DNA of 64,000 nt from Adiantum capillus-veneris (lineage: Eukaryota > Streptophyta > Polypodiopsida > Polypodiales > Pteridaceae), in the NCBI GenBank assembly GCA_014529385.2, contig CM043964.1:133520420-133584419 (forward strand). Direction: 5' to 3'. The notes beneath the pieces are model-generated. The model was not told the origin of the DNA. It saw only the letters and a program-made list of their open reading frames with translations, and ran no database searches. The translations under genes were made by a program, and so were the position numbers. Shown here piece after piece: positions 34,221 to 46,980 of this stretch (positions within the stretch are counted from its first letter, which is position 1; each line of letters opens with the position of its first letter).

Positions 34221-35870
34221 GTGGACGATGATCTACTAGATGCATATCTATTCTCCGTGGAAATGATACCTAGATGGTCGGAAAATATGGTATCATTGAT
34301 GACCATAGCTCAAGTGGATTCACAAATACCACTTTCTATTACAATCGGATTAATTGAGCAATTGGCTACGTATCAACTGCTAGCTAGAAGGTTGTACAAA
34401 AGAAATCGGGATGGAATATCGCTCTTATGCATCTATCTTGAGGAGAAAACCCAATACCTAAGTCATGCACATATTACCATAGTAGGACTTCACTTTGCAA
34501 AACATCAAACTATGCGACAAATCTTAAGACTTGGAGTATTTTGGCCAACTATGAGGAGTGATGTTCATTCTTTTGTAAAGGGTTGTCCTCAATGTCAAAA
34601 ACAAACACCCATACCTCATGTAACATTGTTCCAAATTTTGCATGTTCTTAAGTGGAGTAACTATCTAGTTACTTACTTATCAAGACGAACATTTCCTGAG
34701 GATGTGAGTAAACACCGTCAAAGAGCAATTGAAACTGAAGCAAGAGATTATGCTCTTATAGGAAACCAATTATATTGGAGAGGTAAGGACCAACATCTAC
34801 GTCTTTGTGCCAATGAAAATGAATATATTCCAATTACAAAACAAGCAATCTTAATGGAAGGCATATGGTGGCCAACACCTTTTGCAGATGCCAAAAAATA
34901 TGTTTGAAGATGTGATTCTTGTCAATGAGAAAAAATGCCAACACGTGTAGATAGCCACCTGCTTATAGGACTCAAGCTCAATACATCATTGTAGCTACGG
35001 ACTATTTGACCAAGTGGGTCGAGGCTAAAGCAACTGAAAATAATGATTCCAGAACCACTGTTGCATTCTTATATGAGTGTGTATTCACAAGATATGGACT
35101 TCCAATAGAAATAGTCAGTGATAGGGGAACTCATTTCCTCAATGAGGTAATCAAGTATCTGCTTAATAAATTTATGGTCATCCATAACAAATCAGCTCCC
35201 TATCACTCACAAGCAAACGTACAAGCTGAGGATACAATAAAATTCTTAGCTCGGTATTGACTAAAGTGGTTAGTTCAGGAAGGACAGACTGGGAAATGAA
35301 TCTACATGTAGCTCTATGGGTTTATCGGGTTTCATTCAAAACAGCTTTAAATGCTACATCCTTTAACCTTGTTTATGGTCTTGATGTCATATTGCCAATA
35401 GAGTTTCTATTTCCGACATTGAGGGTAGCTAAGAATCTTGAATGGACTGGACATGAATTGTTAGAGAGACTTGAAGATTTAGAGAAGCTAGATGAGCAAA
35501 GAATAATTGCTGTAGCTCACATCTATGCACAAAAGCGGAAACCAAAACATATTTTTGATTCCCATCTAATTACAAAATCCTTCAAAAAGGGAGACTTGGT
35601 TTTACTCTATTCCCTTAAGCAAAATATTCCCAAGTTTAAGAAAAAGAAAAACGGACCGTTTATCATTGAAGATGTATCTCCAAGTGGAGCAGCTAAGTTT
35701 TCCACCCTAGATGGTGAACCAATGGCTAATTGGATTAGTGGATGTCTTTTAAAGAAGTAAAATTTGCCACTAAACAATGAATTGCTAGAAAGAATGCATG
35801 CAGCTAAGCAAAGAAAGATAAAACGACAGCAAGTTATTGATGAAGCCCAAGAAGAAGCTTGACTTTAAGT
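34221..35870 (+). pseudogene. Gypsy integrase with a doubled zinc-binding region
   Basis: A first complete H2C2 module lies at about 34,460-34,600 ('SHAHITIVGLHFAKHQTMRQ', then 'FVKGCPQCQK'). A second module of the same design follows at about 34,740-34,925: 'LIGNQLYWRGKDQHLRLCAN', 'WWPTPFADAKKYV', stop, 'RCDSCQ'. Its two His are lost by an internal deletion. The catalytic core follows: 'TDYLTKWVEAK' (34,999), 'IVSDRGTHFLNEV' (35,120) and the Glu in 'HSQANVQAEDTIKFLA' (35,205). After a stop at 35,258 the C-terminal part runs to 35,757 with the 'FKKGDLVLLYSLK' module, then continues past a TAA to about 35,863. It is probably the end of pol. Confidence 0.85.
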
Positions 35871-36391
35871 ACTCAAAAAGAAAAGCTGCTCTCAAGAATC
35901 AACAACTACCTATTCCCATCAACACCCTGGAAATAGATGACCGGCAATGGGAATTGCAGAAAGATGCAGTGTCAACAGATGATGAATGGTAAGATGGAAT
36001 GGACCTTTGTATCAAAGTACATCTCAACAATCATAGCACAAATACATTGGTTGATACAAGAGCTCGAGTCAATGTAGTTAGTTATTCCACGTACAAGAAA
36101 GCAACAAGTCAGTCTTTGACAGCAGGAATAGCGACTATCAAAGGATGCAACAAGAACCCAACACCAACATTGGGAGTAGTCAACTTAAATGTGATAGTAC
36201 ATGGATGTTCATGTCCTCATCAGTTTGTATGCTTACAAGATGAACACCTGAATGAGACAATGATTCTTGGAATCTATGGATACGGACGTACAAGGCAGTA
36301 CCAGATTGGGATACAAATAAGCTCAAGCTATCACCTAAAGGCGGACAACTCATTGTTCCAATTGCACCAAGCAAAGAGGAATGGAAAGTAG
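35871..36391 (+). pseudogene. Extra retropepsin-like frame downstream of integrase
   Basis: The main open stretch is 35,999-36,391 (130 codons), with in-frame coding before it across a TAA at 35,990. The sequence 'NTLVDTRARVNVVSYSTYKK' has the layout of an aspartic protease active site (LVDTGA.VNV.S), with Gly replaced by Arg. It is followed by 'IATIKGCNKNPTPTLGVVNL' and 'HLNETMILGIYGYGR', as in gag-asp folds. If correct, this element has a second, inactive retropepsin-like domain 3' of integrase, which is not the usual gypsy order. It may instead be a fragment of another element. Confidence 0.5.
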
Positions 36392-38413
<2,022 letters not shown>

Positions 38414-38599
38414 CCCTTGCTCAAGGTTTTTTTTTCCGAGAAAAAGATCCTTCTATTAGTTAATGAGATTGCCCATAGGGCTACAACCACCTCTACTAGA
38501 GAGGGCTACAAAAATCATAAGGGGGAGACTCTCCCAATGAAAGACAACATATGTACAATGAGGCTAAATCAAGAGATGGGAGGAGGGAAAAGCCACACA

Positions 38600-39130
38600 G
38601 GTGGACGGTAGTGCAATCTCAGCACACCATGCATGGACCATGGTGAAGAAAGGCCAAGGGCGACAGAGTTGAAGGAAAGCCTCTTTGCGCTCCTGCATGC
38701 GGAGCTGCCCTGGAGTCTCTCAAATTGTTCTCTGAGAGTATGAATCATCTCTAGCCACAAATCTCGAATAGTCTCTGCTAGTGGTACAAGGCAAGCCTCA
38801 AAGATGTGGAAGCAGCGGGCCCGCTAGATGAACCAGAGTGTCAGGCGGCAGATGAGCTCCCAACACTCGTCTTTCTCACTAGACCACTCTTGTGGAGTAA
38901 TCCCTGCATCATTATCATCCTGCTAGTGGAGGATAGCTCAAACTAAGTGCCGAGCCCATGAGAGTGGACTGAGCAACTGCCTCCCAAGTGTACTGTCGTG
39001 ATGTGGAAAGAGCTGGCATCAACCAAAGGACGTGAAGCCAAACCTACTCTGCCAGAGGAGAATCCCAAAGACAATGGCACTAACTCTCCACAGGATGGTC
39101 ACAAGCTGCACATGCTATCGAGAGACCACT
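38600..39130 (-). pseudogene. LINE-type ORF2 C-terminal relic (zf-RVT)
   Basis: On the minus strand near 39,115 a frame reads 'CAACDHPVES', stop, 'CHCLWDSPLAE', stop, 'VWLHVLWLMP'. This is the C..C...H..W.C..A..VW pattern of the zf-RVT region found at the C-terminus of plant LINE reverse transcriptases and related pseudogenes. Further downstream the frame runs through 'WEAVAQSTLMG' into decayed sequence, ending before 38,560. Both stops are TAG. No RT core was found upstream, so this is a short 3' relic. Confidence 0.5.
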
Positions 39131-41415
39131 ATGTCACAAGACGTGCATCACATCCAGTAGAAAAGAACAGACTAAATAGACTTTTAGCACTTCAATAACA
39201 AGCGAACTAAAAGAGAGAGACAACACGAGACACGGAGTGGTAGTCCGCAGAATTCCACCCCAGAGAGTATTGGCCCCAAACCTTGGTGACCCTTTTGGTA
39301 TTTCTTTATATTGCATCAACCCAATACAAGTCGGTACTCTAGACTCTGCACCTTCTCCAAGAAGCATACCAGAGAATGAGCTCTTAGCACATATTTAAAG
39401 GCCCTTGGCCTATGAAAAGCAATTTACATGAAAAGCCTTTAAACTCAAAAGTTCATGGTCTAAAAGAAATGCCAAAAAGATGCCAGTGTAATTTACAAAA
39501 ATCCGTACAACTGCCACGTCAGTAGTCAGCGCAAAACACAAAAATCCTTACAGCCTACCACGTCATCAGCCAACGTAATTTTTTAAAATCTACCACGTCA
39601 TTAGTTCCATGCAATTCCTTCCTTGTGTGTGTGTGGTCCTGCTTTATTTTAATCCTTTGTCACTTGGGGCCCCATTGGACGAGGTCCCCATAAGTTGGTA
39701 GGACTTCTTCTTCAGTTACTTGTTCTTCTTAGGGTTTAGGCCCCTCAATCAACATCTGTAAGTTGGCTCCATTCTTTAGGGCTTTGACACATCAACAGTT
39801 TGTGACACCACTATGTACAAGCCAGCTCCCAACTGTTGTAGCTCGATGTGCAACTAGCCACTGGAACAAAGTGACTCACCACGACTATCTAGTGTCCCAT
39901 AGCCTCACCCAAAAAGCTGACAAGAACTCATATATGAGACCCTCCTCTTCCCAATGAGGTGTTGTAGCAGGACGAGCCTCTCTCCGTGCTGTCAGTAATG
40001 TGACGTCCCAGTCGAACAGTGTACTAAAAGAGAGTGACACCTGGATGGTCGACTGAGGAGAAGCGGTCCCTCCAAAAATACTCTCTAGGATTCCATTGCA
40101 CTCATGCCAGTGGACAACACTCCCAAGCCCACAGCCTCAGTGGTGAGTCTCAAGAGCTGCAGGGTCAAGATCTATGACACAAGTCCTCCTATAGATGCCC
40201 ACAACTTGGATCCTCTGAAAACAACACTTTGCCACCTGTGAGGCCTCTATTGAAACTCCGTGTAAACGACCCTCCTCCTATAACTCAAAAAACAGATAGG
40301 ATACAGTCTCTTAGCAAGTCCAAACTCCAATGAGAACCTCCAGTTGTGTGAAGGCCCCCATCCATCTGGGAGTTGCTGACTCGAGATGTGTCTCCTTGCT
40401 CAAGTTCAGTTCAGTTGTTGGTAGTTTTCTCACATGTATTGTTGTAGGTCTTTGTCTTGGGGTGTCCAAGTCTATCACAAGTCCTCTGAGTGAACTCTGT
40501 CATTCTGTGTTTATTGTGTGGACTCTGTGTGTGTGTGTGTGTGTGTGCGTGTGCGCGTGCGCTCAATTATTTTGAAGTGCAAAAAGTCTGTACCAGTTTA
40601 TTTTTTTCAGTTGGCACGTGGTGCTTGTCCGCTACAAACCTCGATGTGGCGTTGGGCTCTTTAGGGTCTGGTGACCATGATAGGATTGGCCTCTCCTATG
40701 ACCAAACTGTCTTTGCTGCTGCACCTTGGGATAGTCCTTCACAAGGTGGGGCATCATGTGACATCAAGATTGGTAAAAGAATCACACCCTTCCACTCATA
40801 ATCAATGGTCTCTTGAAATTGCATGGAGGGAATAATTGCCATCTTTGTAGATGGTACAAATGTTCGGAGCTGTACCGAGCACATGGAAGGTGTGCAAAAA
40901 ATGGATCCCGTCTGCCTCAACATTAGCCATGCCTAAATTATTCTGGTAAATTTGGAAAAAGATAGTTTCGATGGAAACCTAGGAACTTAATATCTATCAC
41001 CAAAAGTAGCGATATCAAAGTCCTGGTACATGGATGGTGAACTGCAAGTGCACTTCAAGTGAATTGCACAATTTTTCCCCTCGATCCTAGTTCACCCTTA
41101 ATTCACTCCTCGTTCATCCAATGGTCGGATGATGTGGATTGTTCCCGCATTGTGTCAGATATCAAGAGCCTTAGATCCCTCTTGTCATTAAATCTAATTC
41201 TAACCAACTCAAATGATTTTCTCATATTAAACTGATCATTTAATGTGGGATAATAAACAAAAAAACGGTTAGAATATAGACTTGTGCTTATAGATCTATC
41301 TCAACCCATGGGGCCAATGGTAAAGGGGTCCAAATGAGAGACCGTTTGTCAAAGAGCAAGGCTAGCCAGGGATTTCATTCACGACTTCACGTGAATTGCA
41401 AAGTGGTAATAACTC
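39131..41415. other. Unassigned, degenerate; short TG run
   Basis: No supported gene. A TG run lies at 40,530-40,556. Possible remnants of the LINE may extend rightwards but I could not read them. Confidence 0.5.
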
Positions 41416-41450
41416 ATGTTATTAACACTCCATGAGAGTGTTAATAACAT
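41416..41450. repeat. Perfect hairpin, 15 bp stem, 5 base loop
   Basis: ATGTTATTAACACTC, loop CATGA, then GAGTGTTAATAACAT. Confidence 0.95.
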
Positions 41451-41587
41451 CAGATTCACAAGCACCTACTGGAATCAGCCTTTCTTGTTAGCCCCGTGGT
41501 GGTCTTTTCGGTTGGCCCGATGGGCGAACTGTCATACCCGGCGAGCTTTGCCATATCCTCCTCTTGCCCCCGATTTTTGGAGGTGGC

Positions 41588-41597
41588 TCTATAAATA
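41588..41597 (+). promoter_or_regulatory. Possible TATA box upstream of the hAT transposase
   Basis: CTCTATAAATAACG is the only TATA-like sequence between the hairpin and the tandem repeats. It is 1.1 kb before the first hAT ATG, so it is weak evidence. Confidence 0.25.
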
Positions 41598-41699
41598 ACG
41601 TCCCATAATTGCCTCCATCTGTTTTGGCACACTTGTTGGCTTATTTGAGGTCTTGGTTTTCATTCAGTTAGCTTTGATTCCTATGTTTTTTAACAACAC

Positions 41700-42575
41700 A
41701 AATTGTTACGATTGACTTTCCCTTGGGTGTCTATCCACCTAGAAACAGGTTTGGGTAGGGAGAATCCTTGTGGAGGGTGTATGTGGTGCAAGTGTTTAGG
41801 GATTCTTTCTATGGAGGGCTCCTTATCATTACACCTACGTATTGTTTGTTACGTATAGTTACCTCCCTTGGGTGTCTATCCGCCTAGAAACAGGTTTGGG
41901 TAGGGAGCATCCTTGCGGAGGGTATAGGTGGTGCAAGTGTTTGGGGCTCATTTCTATGGTTGGAATGGAGCGCTCCTTATCATTACACCTATGTATTGTT
42001 TGTTACATATAGTTACCTCCCTTGGGTGTCTATCCGCCTTGAAACAGGTTTGGATAGGGATCATCCTTGCGGAGGGTATAGGTGGTGCAATTGTTTGGGG
42101 CTCATTTCTATGGCTGGAATGGAGTGCTCCTTATCAATACACCTATGTATTGTTTGTTATGTATAGTTACCTCCCTTAGGTATCTATCCGCCTGGAAATA
42201 GGTTTGGATAGGGAGCATCTTTGCGAAGGGTATAGGTGGTGCAAGTGCTTGGGGCTCATTTCTATGGTTGGAATGGAGTGCTCCTTTATCACTACACCTA
42301 CGTATTGTTTGTTACATATAGCTACCTCCCTTGGGTGTCTATCCGCCTGGAAAAAAGTTTGGGTAGGGAGCACACTTGTGGAGGGTATAGGTGGTGCAAG
42401 TTCTTGGGGCTCATTTCTATGGTTGGAATGGAGCACTCCTTATCACTACACCTACCTATTGTTTGTTACGTATAGCTACCTCCCTTGGGTGTCTATCTGC
42501 CTGGAAACAAGTTTGGGTAGGGAGCATCCTTGCGGAGGGTATAGGTGGTTGCAAGTGCTTGGGGCTCATTTTTTG
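41700..42575 (+). repeat. 154 bp tandem repeat, about 5.5 copies
   Basis: The landmark CTATCC(A/G)CC (CTATCTGCC in the last unit) recurs at 41,731, 41,876, 42,030, 42,184, 42,339 and 42,493 (spacings 145, 154, 154, 155 and 154). Units are about 90% alike and contain GGAGGGTATAGGTGGTGCAA and TGGTTGGAATGGAG. The first unit is shortened. Open frames across the array result from the repeat. Confidence 0.96.
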
Positions 42576-42694
42576 CTTTATGTTTATATGTATATTATTT
42601 TACTTTATTGTACAATTGCTCAATTAAATTTTGTTTTTCAAAAACTTATTATTTTTATGATTGTATGAATGTATAGGTTGCTTGTGAACTTGTC

Positions 42695-45104
42695 ATGGAT
42701 ATTGCCAATGCTTGCTCTCAGAACATCAATGAAGCTAGTTCTAGTCATCCATTGACTGATGGTGAAGTATCAAACAATGGAGCTTCCAATAAAGGGAAGC
42801 GCAAAGCCGTCGGTGGTAAGGTGCCAGGGCCTGAGTGGCAATTTTTTGACAATGTTAGATCATTTATAGATTGGCATTGCAAATTATGTGGCAAAGAAAA
42901 ATCAGGAGGTGCACCTCCTATTAGGGAACACTTCCTTGGATCAGGGAATGGAACAACTAATAGGTATAATGGAGGTAGATGTAATGGTGTAGTCATGAGA
43001 GTGTCACAAAACGCTTGAGAGAGTTGTTAGGAGGTGTAGCCAATGCAAGGCAACCTAGAATACCCAGTCCAAGCCGTCATGCTTCAGAGCACCAAGATAG
43101 TGTTTCCTCAACACAAGGCAGACAAAGTAGTGGTGCACCCTCCATGCCGACCAACACGCACACACAAAGAGCTAGCACTCAAGATGGATCGCCTGAGTTT
43201 AGGGCTGAAATGCATAGAATGAGGTAAGTAAGTCTAGAGCAAAGCTTTTGATCAACTGCTCTTGAAGAGGCACAATCTGCTCTTGCACAAGCTATCTATT
43301 TTACAGGCTGTTCTATGTTGATGGTCACACGAGAGTCATGGAAGCATGCATGGAAGAAGATTGGTGAGTATAGGGCTGGATTTTCCCCTCCATCATATCA
43401 CCAAATGCAGACAACCTTCTTGGATAAATGCTTCGCCGACACCCAAAAAGAAGTTGATAGATTGATCTTGAAATCAGTTGATCAAACAAGATGCACTATA
43501 GTCAGTGATGGATGGTCAAATGTCCAACGTGGCCGCTGATCAATGTTATGATATTAGTCCTCGAGGGGAGTGCTTCATTAAATCGGTTGATAGCTCTAGT
43601 GAGATAAAGTCAGGGAGCTATATAGCCAATATAATCACAGAAACAATTCATAAAGTTGGTGTCCAAAATGTAGTACAGGTGAAAATGGACAATGCCAAAA
43701 ATTGTAGAGCAGCGGGCCATCTCTTGGAGGAGCACTTTCCTAGCTTGTACACATTTGGTTGCAATGCACATAGCTTAAATATCTTGTGTTGTAGGATTGG
43801 TATAAGAAAGAGGACACTGATTGGTTCAAAATCATTATACAGAATGCAAGGAAGGTAGTGAAGTTTATTTTGAAGAGACAACATGTGCTCGATATGTATG
43901 GGCAACGTATGTCCACAATATTGAAGCTTCCATGCGAAACCAGATTTTGCACTAGCTTCTACACTGTGGAGAGTCTTTTACAAACTAAAAATTTTGTTTT
44001 GGAGACATTTGTTTATGCAGACTTCTATGAGTAGGAAGCAGATCAACCAGTACGAGTAAAAACAAAGGTTCAATCTATGAAAGTGCTTGTTGATGATAGA
44101 CACTTTTGGTCTGATGTTGGGGACACATACTTGGTGATGAGGCCTGTGATGATATCTTTGCATCAGTTTGATCTTAAGTTACCCAATATAGAAAAGGTGT
44201 ATATGGGCTGGTATGATGTTCAAGAGAGCTTGAGCTCTCCTTCAGAGGCAAAAAATTGTTTGATCAAGCCCTAGAGAGCACCTTTTAATAAGGCTAAAAA
44301 AGATATCTGAAATAAGTATGTACATGCGATGGGTTGGTGCACATAGCTTAGGGGGTTCACTATGTGTAAAACTACCATATCACGTGCGTTCAAGACATGT
44401 TTGTAAAACCCCTTATCTGTGAATTTGTTTAGTAATATAATATACCCTTTTCTTTTAAAATCTGTAAGGTTTTTTCAAATTTGAAAAAATAATGCCCTTC
44501 TGTATATATATTTCTGTAAGTTTCAAGAACTTTAGATACCCTTCTTTTGAACTCACATAATAGGTTACATTTTTATTAGGTGACCTCCCCGGGGCACATA
44601 GCCCACTACATAGTGTTGCTTTTTTGCTTGATCCAGAGTACTGGAACATAGATTGTGATGATTTAGATGAGGAGGTGATTGAAGACTTCTATGATGTGGA
44701 AAGTAATTTCTACAGCAATCCAGATGATCAAGCCCAAGCAGTTACCAACCTAACAAAGTACATGGTAAAGGATGGCCTTTTCAATTTGGAGTTTATGCAA
44801 AACCTTGCATTGAAAAAACCAGCATGGAGATGGTGGCTCATGAATGGTGCTTCGGTGCCTACATTGCATTGATTGGCCATTAGGGTTCTTGCACAATGTG
44901 CTGCCAATTCAAGCTCAAAGAGAAATTGGAGTACGTACAGTTATGTACACTCAACTATTCCGGGTCGAAAAATTGGTTCACCTAAATTGCAATCAAAGTC
45001 TATTTAGAAATATTCAATTTGAAAGGTATGAAGAAGATAAACCATGGTGGATTGTGGATATGAATGAAGATGATCAAGAGCAAGGGGAAGAGGTGACAAT
45101 CTAA
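42695..45104 (+). pseudogene. hAT-superfamily transposase (BED finger, DUF659, dimerisation region)
   Basis: The protein starts 'MDIANACSQNINEASSSH' at 42,695. A BED-type finger is visible: 'WHCKLCGKEKSGGAPPIREH' with Cys-Cys-His and a later Cys. The DUF659-like part (43,360-43,800) contains 'AGFSPPSYHQMQTTFLDKC', 'RCTIVSDGWSNVQ', 'RGECFIKSVDSSSEIKSGSY' and 'FGCNAHSLNIL', the usual catalytic-region landmarks. The C-terminal dimerisation region reads 'LAIRVLAQCAANSSSKRNWS' near 44,870-44,930. Frame changes at about 43,020, 43,530 and 43,800, plus a 247 bp MITE at 44,347-44,593, inactivate it. Downstream of the MITE 'HSVAFLLDPEYWNIDCDD' continues the same protein. I found no flanking hAT terminal repeats. 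Confidence 0.85.
44347..44593 (+). mobile_element. 247 bp non-autonomous hAT-type MITE, copy A
   Basis: The ends are CTTAGGGGGTTCACTA and, on the reverse strand, CCCGGGGAGGTCACCTA, an imperfect inverted repeat. It is flanked by an 8 bp direct repeat GCACATAG (44,339-44,346 and 44,594-44,601). Copy B at 47,515-47,761 is the same length and about nine-tenths identical. Disregarding the insert and one duplication leaves the hAT transposase frame continuous. Confidence 0.88.
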
Positions 45105-45634
45105 AAATTGGAGTTCTGTGAGCTTGGTGGGTGTTCTTTGATTGAATTGAATGCGAACCTTGAGGTGGATGATTTTCCTCGTACTCGACAACGAAGGGCA
45201 TTATGGAGCAACGGTGTAAACACAGATAACATTGTAGGTTAACACTTCATTGAGGTGCAGAACAATTGAATGTAATGCAAACCCTTTTTTTTGTGGCTTG
45301 TGGCCCGTGGACCAAGTGACATACCACAACTTTTATATTATTGCCATTTAAGATGGTAGTCTGAGCATTGTCACTTACAAAATTCAAAAGTATCATAAAT
45401 TTTGTTTGCAATTACAATGGAAAACTATACGCACTCTGAATTTATAACATTACTTTATGCACCAAGGAAGACTATGAAACCTTCATGGATCAATTTACCA
45501 ACATCAAAAAGTCATAGTAAGTTTTACAAGGCTCCAATGTTCAATGCAAGGGAGATATATACAAGGGTCATAAGGGTCACTGCAGCCCACTCCAGGCTAA
45601 GATGTTTACAATTTACAAAGATAAATTCAAACTA
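45105..45634. other. 3' flank of the hAT pseudogene, no gene seen
   Basis: AT-rich; holds the end of the hAT region and the downstream flank of the minus-strand zinc-finger frame. Confidence 0.5.
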
Positions 45635-46540
45635 TCCAAAATAGAGTCTCTCTCCCATGCAGTTGCTGCCAATAAGCGTTGATAGTCTTTCTCCATTTCG
45701 AATATGGAATACATAAGCTTGTCAATCAAAGCCTTGCAAATGTGGCATTATTTTTTATTTACCATGTTTTGCATGAGACATGGAAAATGATATATGTGGC
45801 CACAAGCGTGTCCACTCCAACTATGGAAAAAGTGACCGCAAACCGGGCAAGGGCCAATTGCATCCTCAGTGTGACCTAGAGGTGGACACAATGTATTGGG
45901 ATGCTTGATCATTGTCATGATCGAAGTTGTTGAACTTGTTCCTCCATTTCATGGATTTCATGCCTGAGCAGCTTGATATCTCTCTGTAATTCTTTGTTAT
46001 TGCTTGAGTCCCCTCCCCCGTAGTCTGTGTAGAGGTACGAAGCTGTGTTTGCAATTCCTCCACAGAGTCATGTGTTTGCATAGCGGAGTCGGCCAATGCA
46101 TATCTAAGCTCCTCTCATGATATTGTGACTGTCTCACTTCAAATATCCACTACACTCTTATTGGGGACTCTACTACTAAAGTCCACTTGGCTCATTCCAA
46201 ACAAATTGGACGTATAGCATCTTTGTAAGCCACAAGGGACAGTCTGTGTGGTTTAGTGTACTCCTTGTGCAAGCAAGGTATATAGCTTTGGCATGCGTGC
46301 ATATAGTTGGCACAACACACTTATCCCGCTTCCATCTTCCCTTGCAGATAGAACACATTTGGCCATGCTTTCTTCCATCTCTGTGGTGACATCTCTGTTG
46401 ATGTCTTTACACTATTTTACATTTGCTAGCGCCCACTCATCGGTCCTTGCAGCAACTCTTGCTTGGTCGTTTGGGCTGGTTGCATCAGCAAGTGCACGCA
46501 AGCGATCGTATGCTTTTTTACATTTTTGACGCTCGTCCAT
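45635..46540 (-). pseudogene. Coiled-coil and RING-like zinc-finger protein part
   Basis: On the minus strand an ATG at 46,540 opens 'MDERQKCKKAYDRLRALADA', preceded by an acceptor-like TTGTGTTTGTGATAG. Further on is a coiled-coil stretch ('LRHEIHEMEEQVQQLRS', about 45,930). A RING-like arrangement follows at 45,720-45,860: 'CPVCGHFF', 'ACGHIYHFPC', stop, 'CHICKALIDK', that is C..C..C.H..H..C..C..C. The frame changes several times between these blocks and has stops, so it is not functional. A kinase-like pseudogene lies upstream on the same strand, and the two could be exons of one gene. No exact family was recognised. Confidence 0.5.
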
Positions 46541-46980
46541 ACCTATCACAAACACAATTACAATATCTCAATGTGCGATAGAACTTAAGTTTGCATCACA
46601 AATACGTTTGCAAATCCACTGGTACACCTTGGTTTAAGTTATCACACCACACTTTGTATTAATCATTGTGTACCATTACTTTATTTGCAAATACAGTGTC
46701 TAGATTTCAACTAAAACTATAACAACGCACCACATTGATCGCTTTGCTCCATTGTTACAACAACAACAACAAAAAATACAGATTCACAAATTCAACAAAA
46801 AATATCACGACACATCACATTGTGTATTAATTGTTTCAATGTGTAAAATTCACTAAGGAAGGCGTGCCACGTGTGGGTGTCAATGGTACATTATAAAATG
46901 GTAAAATGGTCCATGAATATACAAAAAGCTCCATTTACATATGTCAGATAATCCAAAAGAGACTACTGTTTACAAAGGTG
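46541..46980. other. Gap between zinc-finger and kinase parts, probable intron
   Basis: AT-rich, without open frames. If the kinase and zinc-finger parts are one gene this is an intron. Confidence 0.35.

Noticed and set aside
41928-42668. Overlapping frames resembling a repeat protein with GGYRW units
   Set aside because: They simply translate the 154 bp tandem repeat and have no start or domain of their own.
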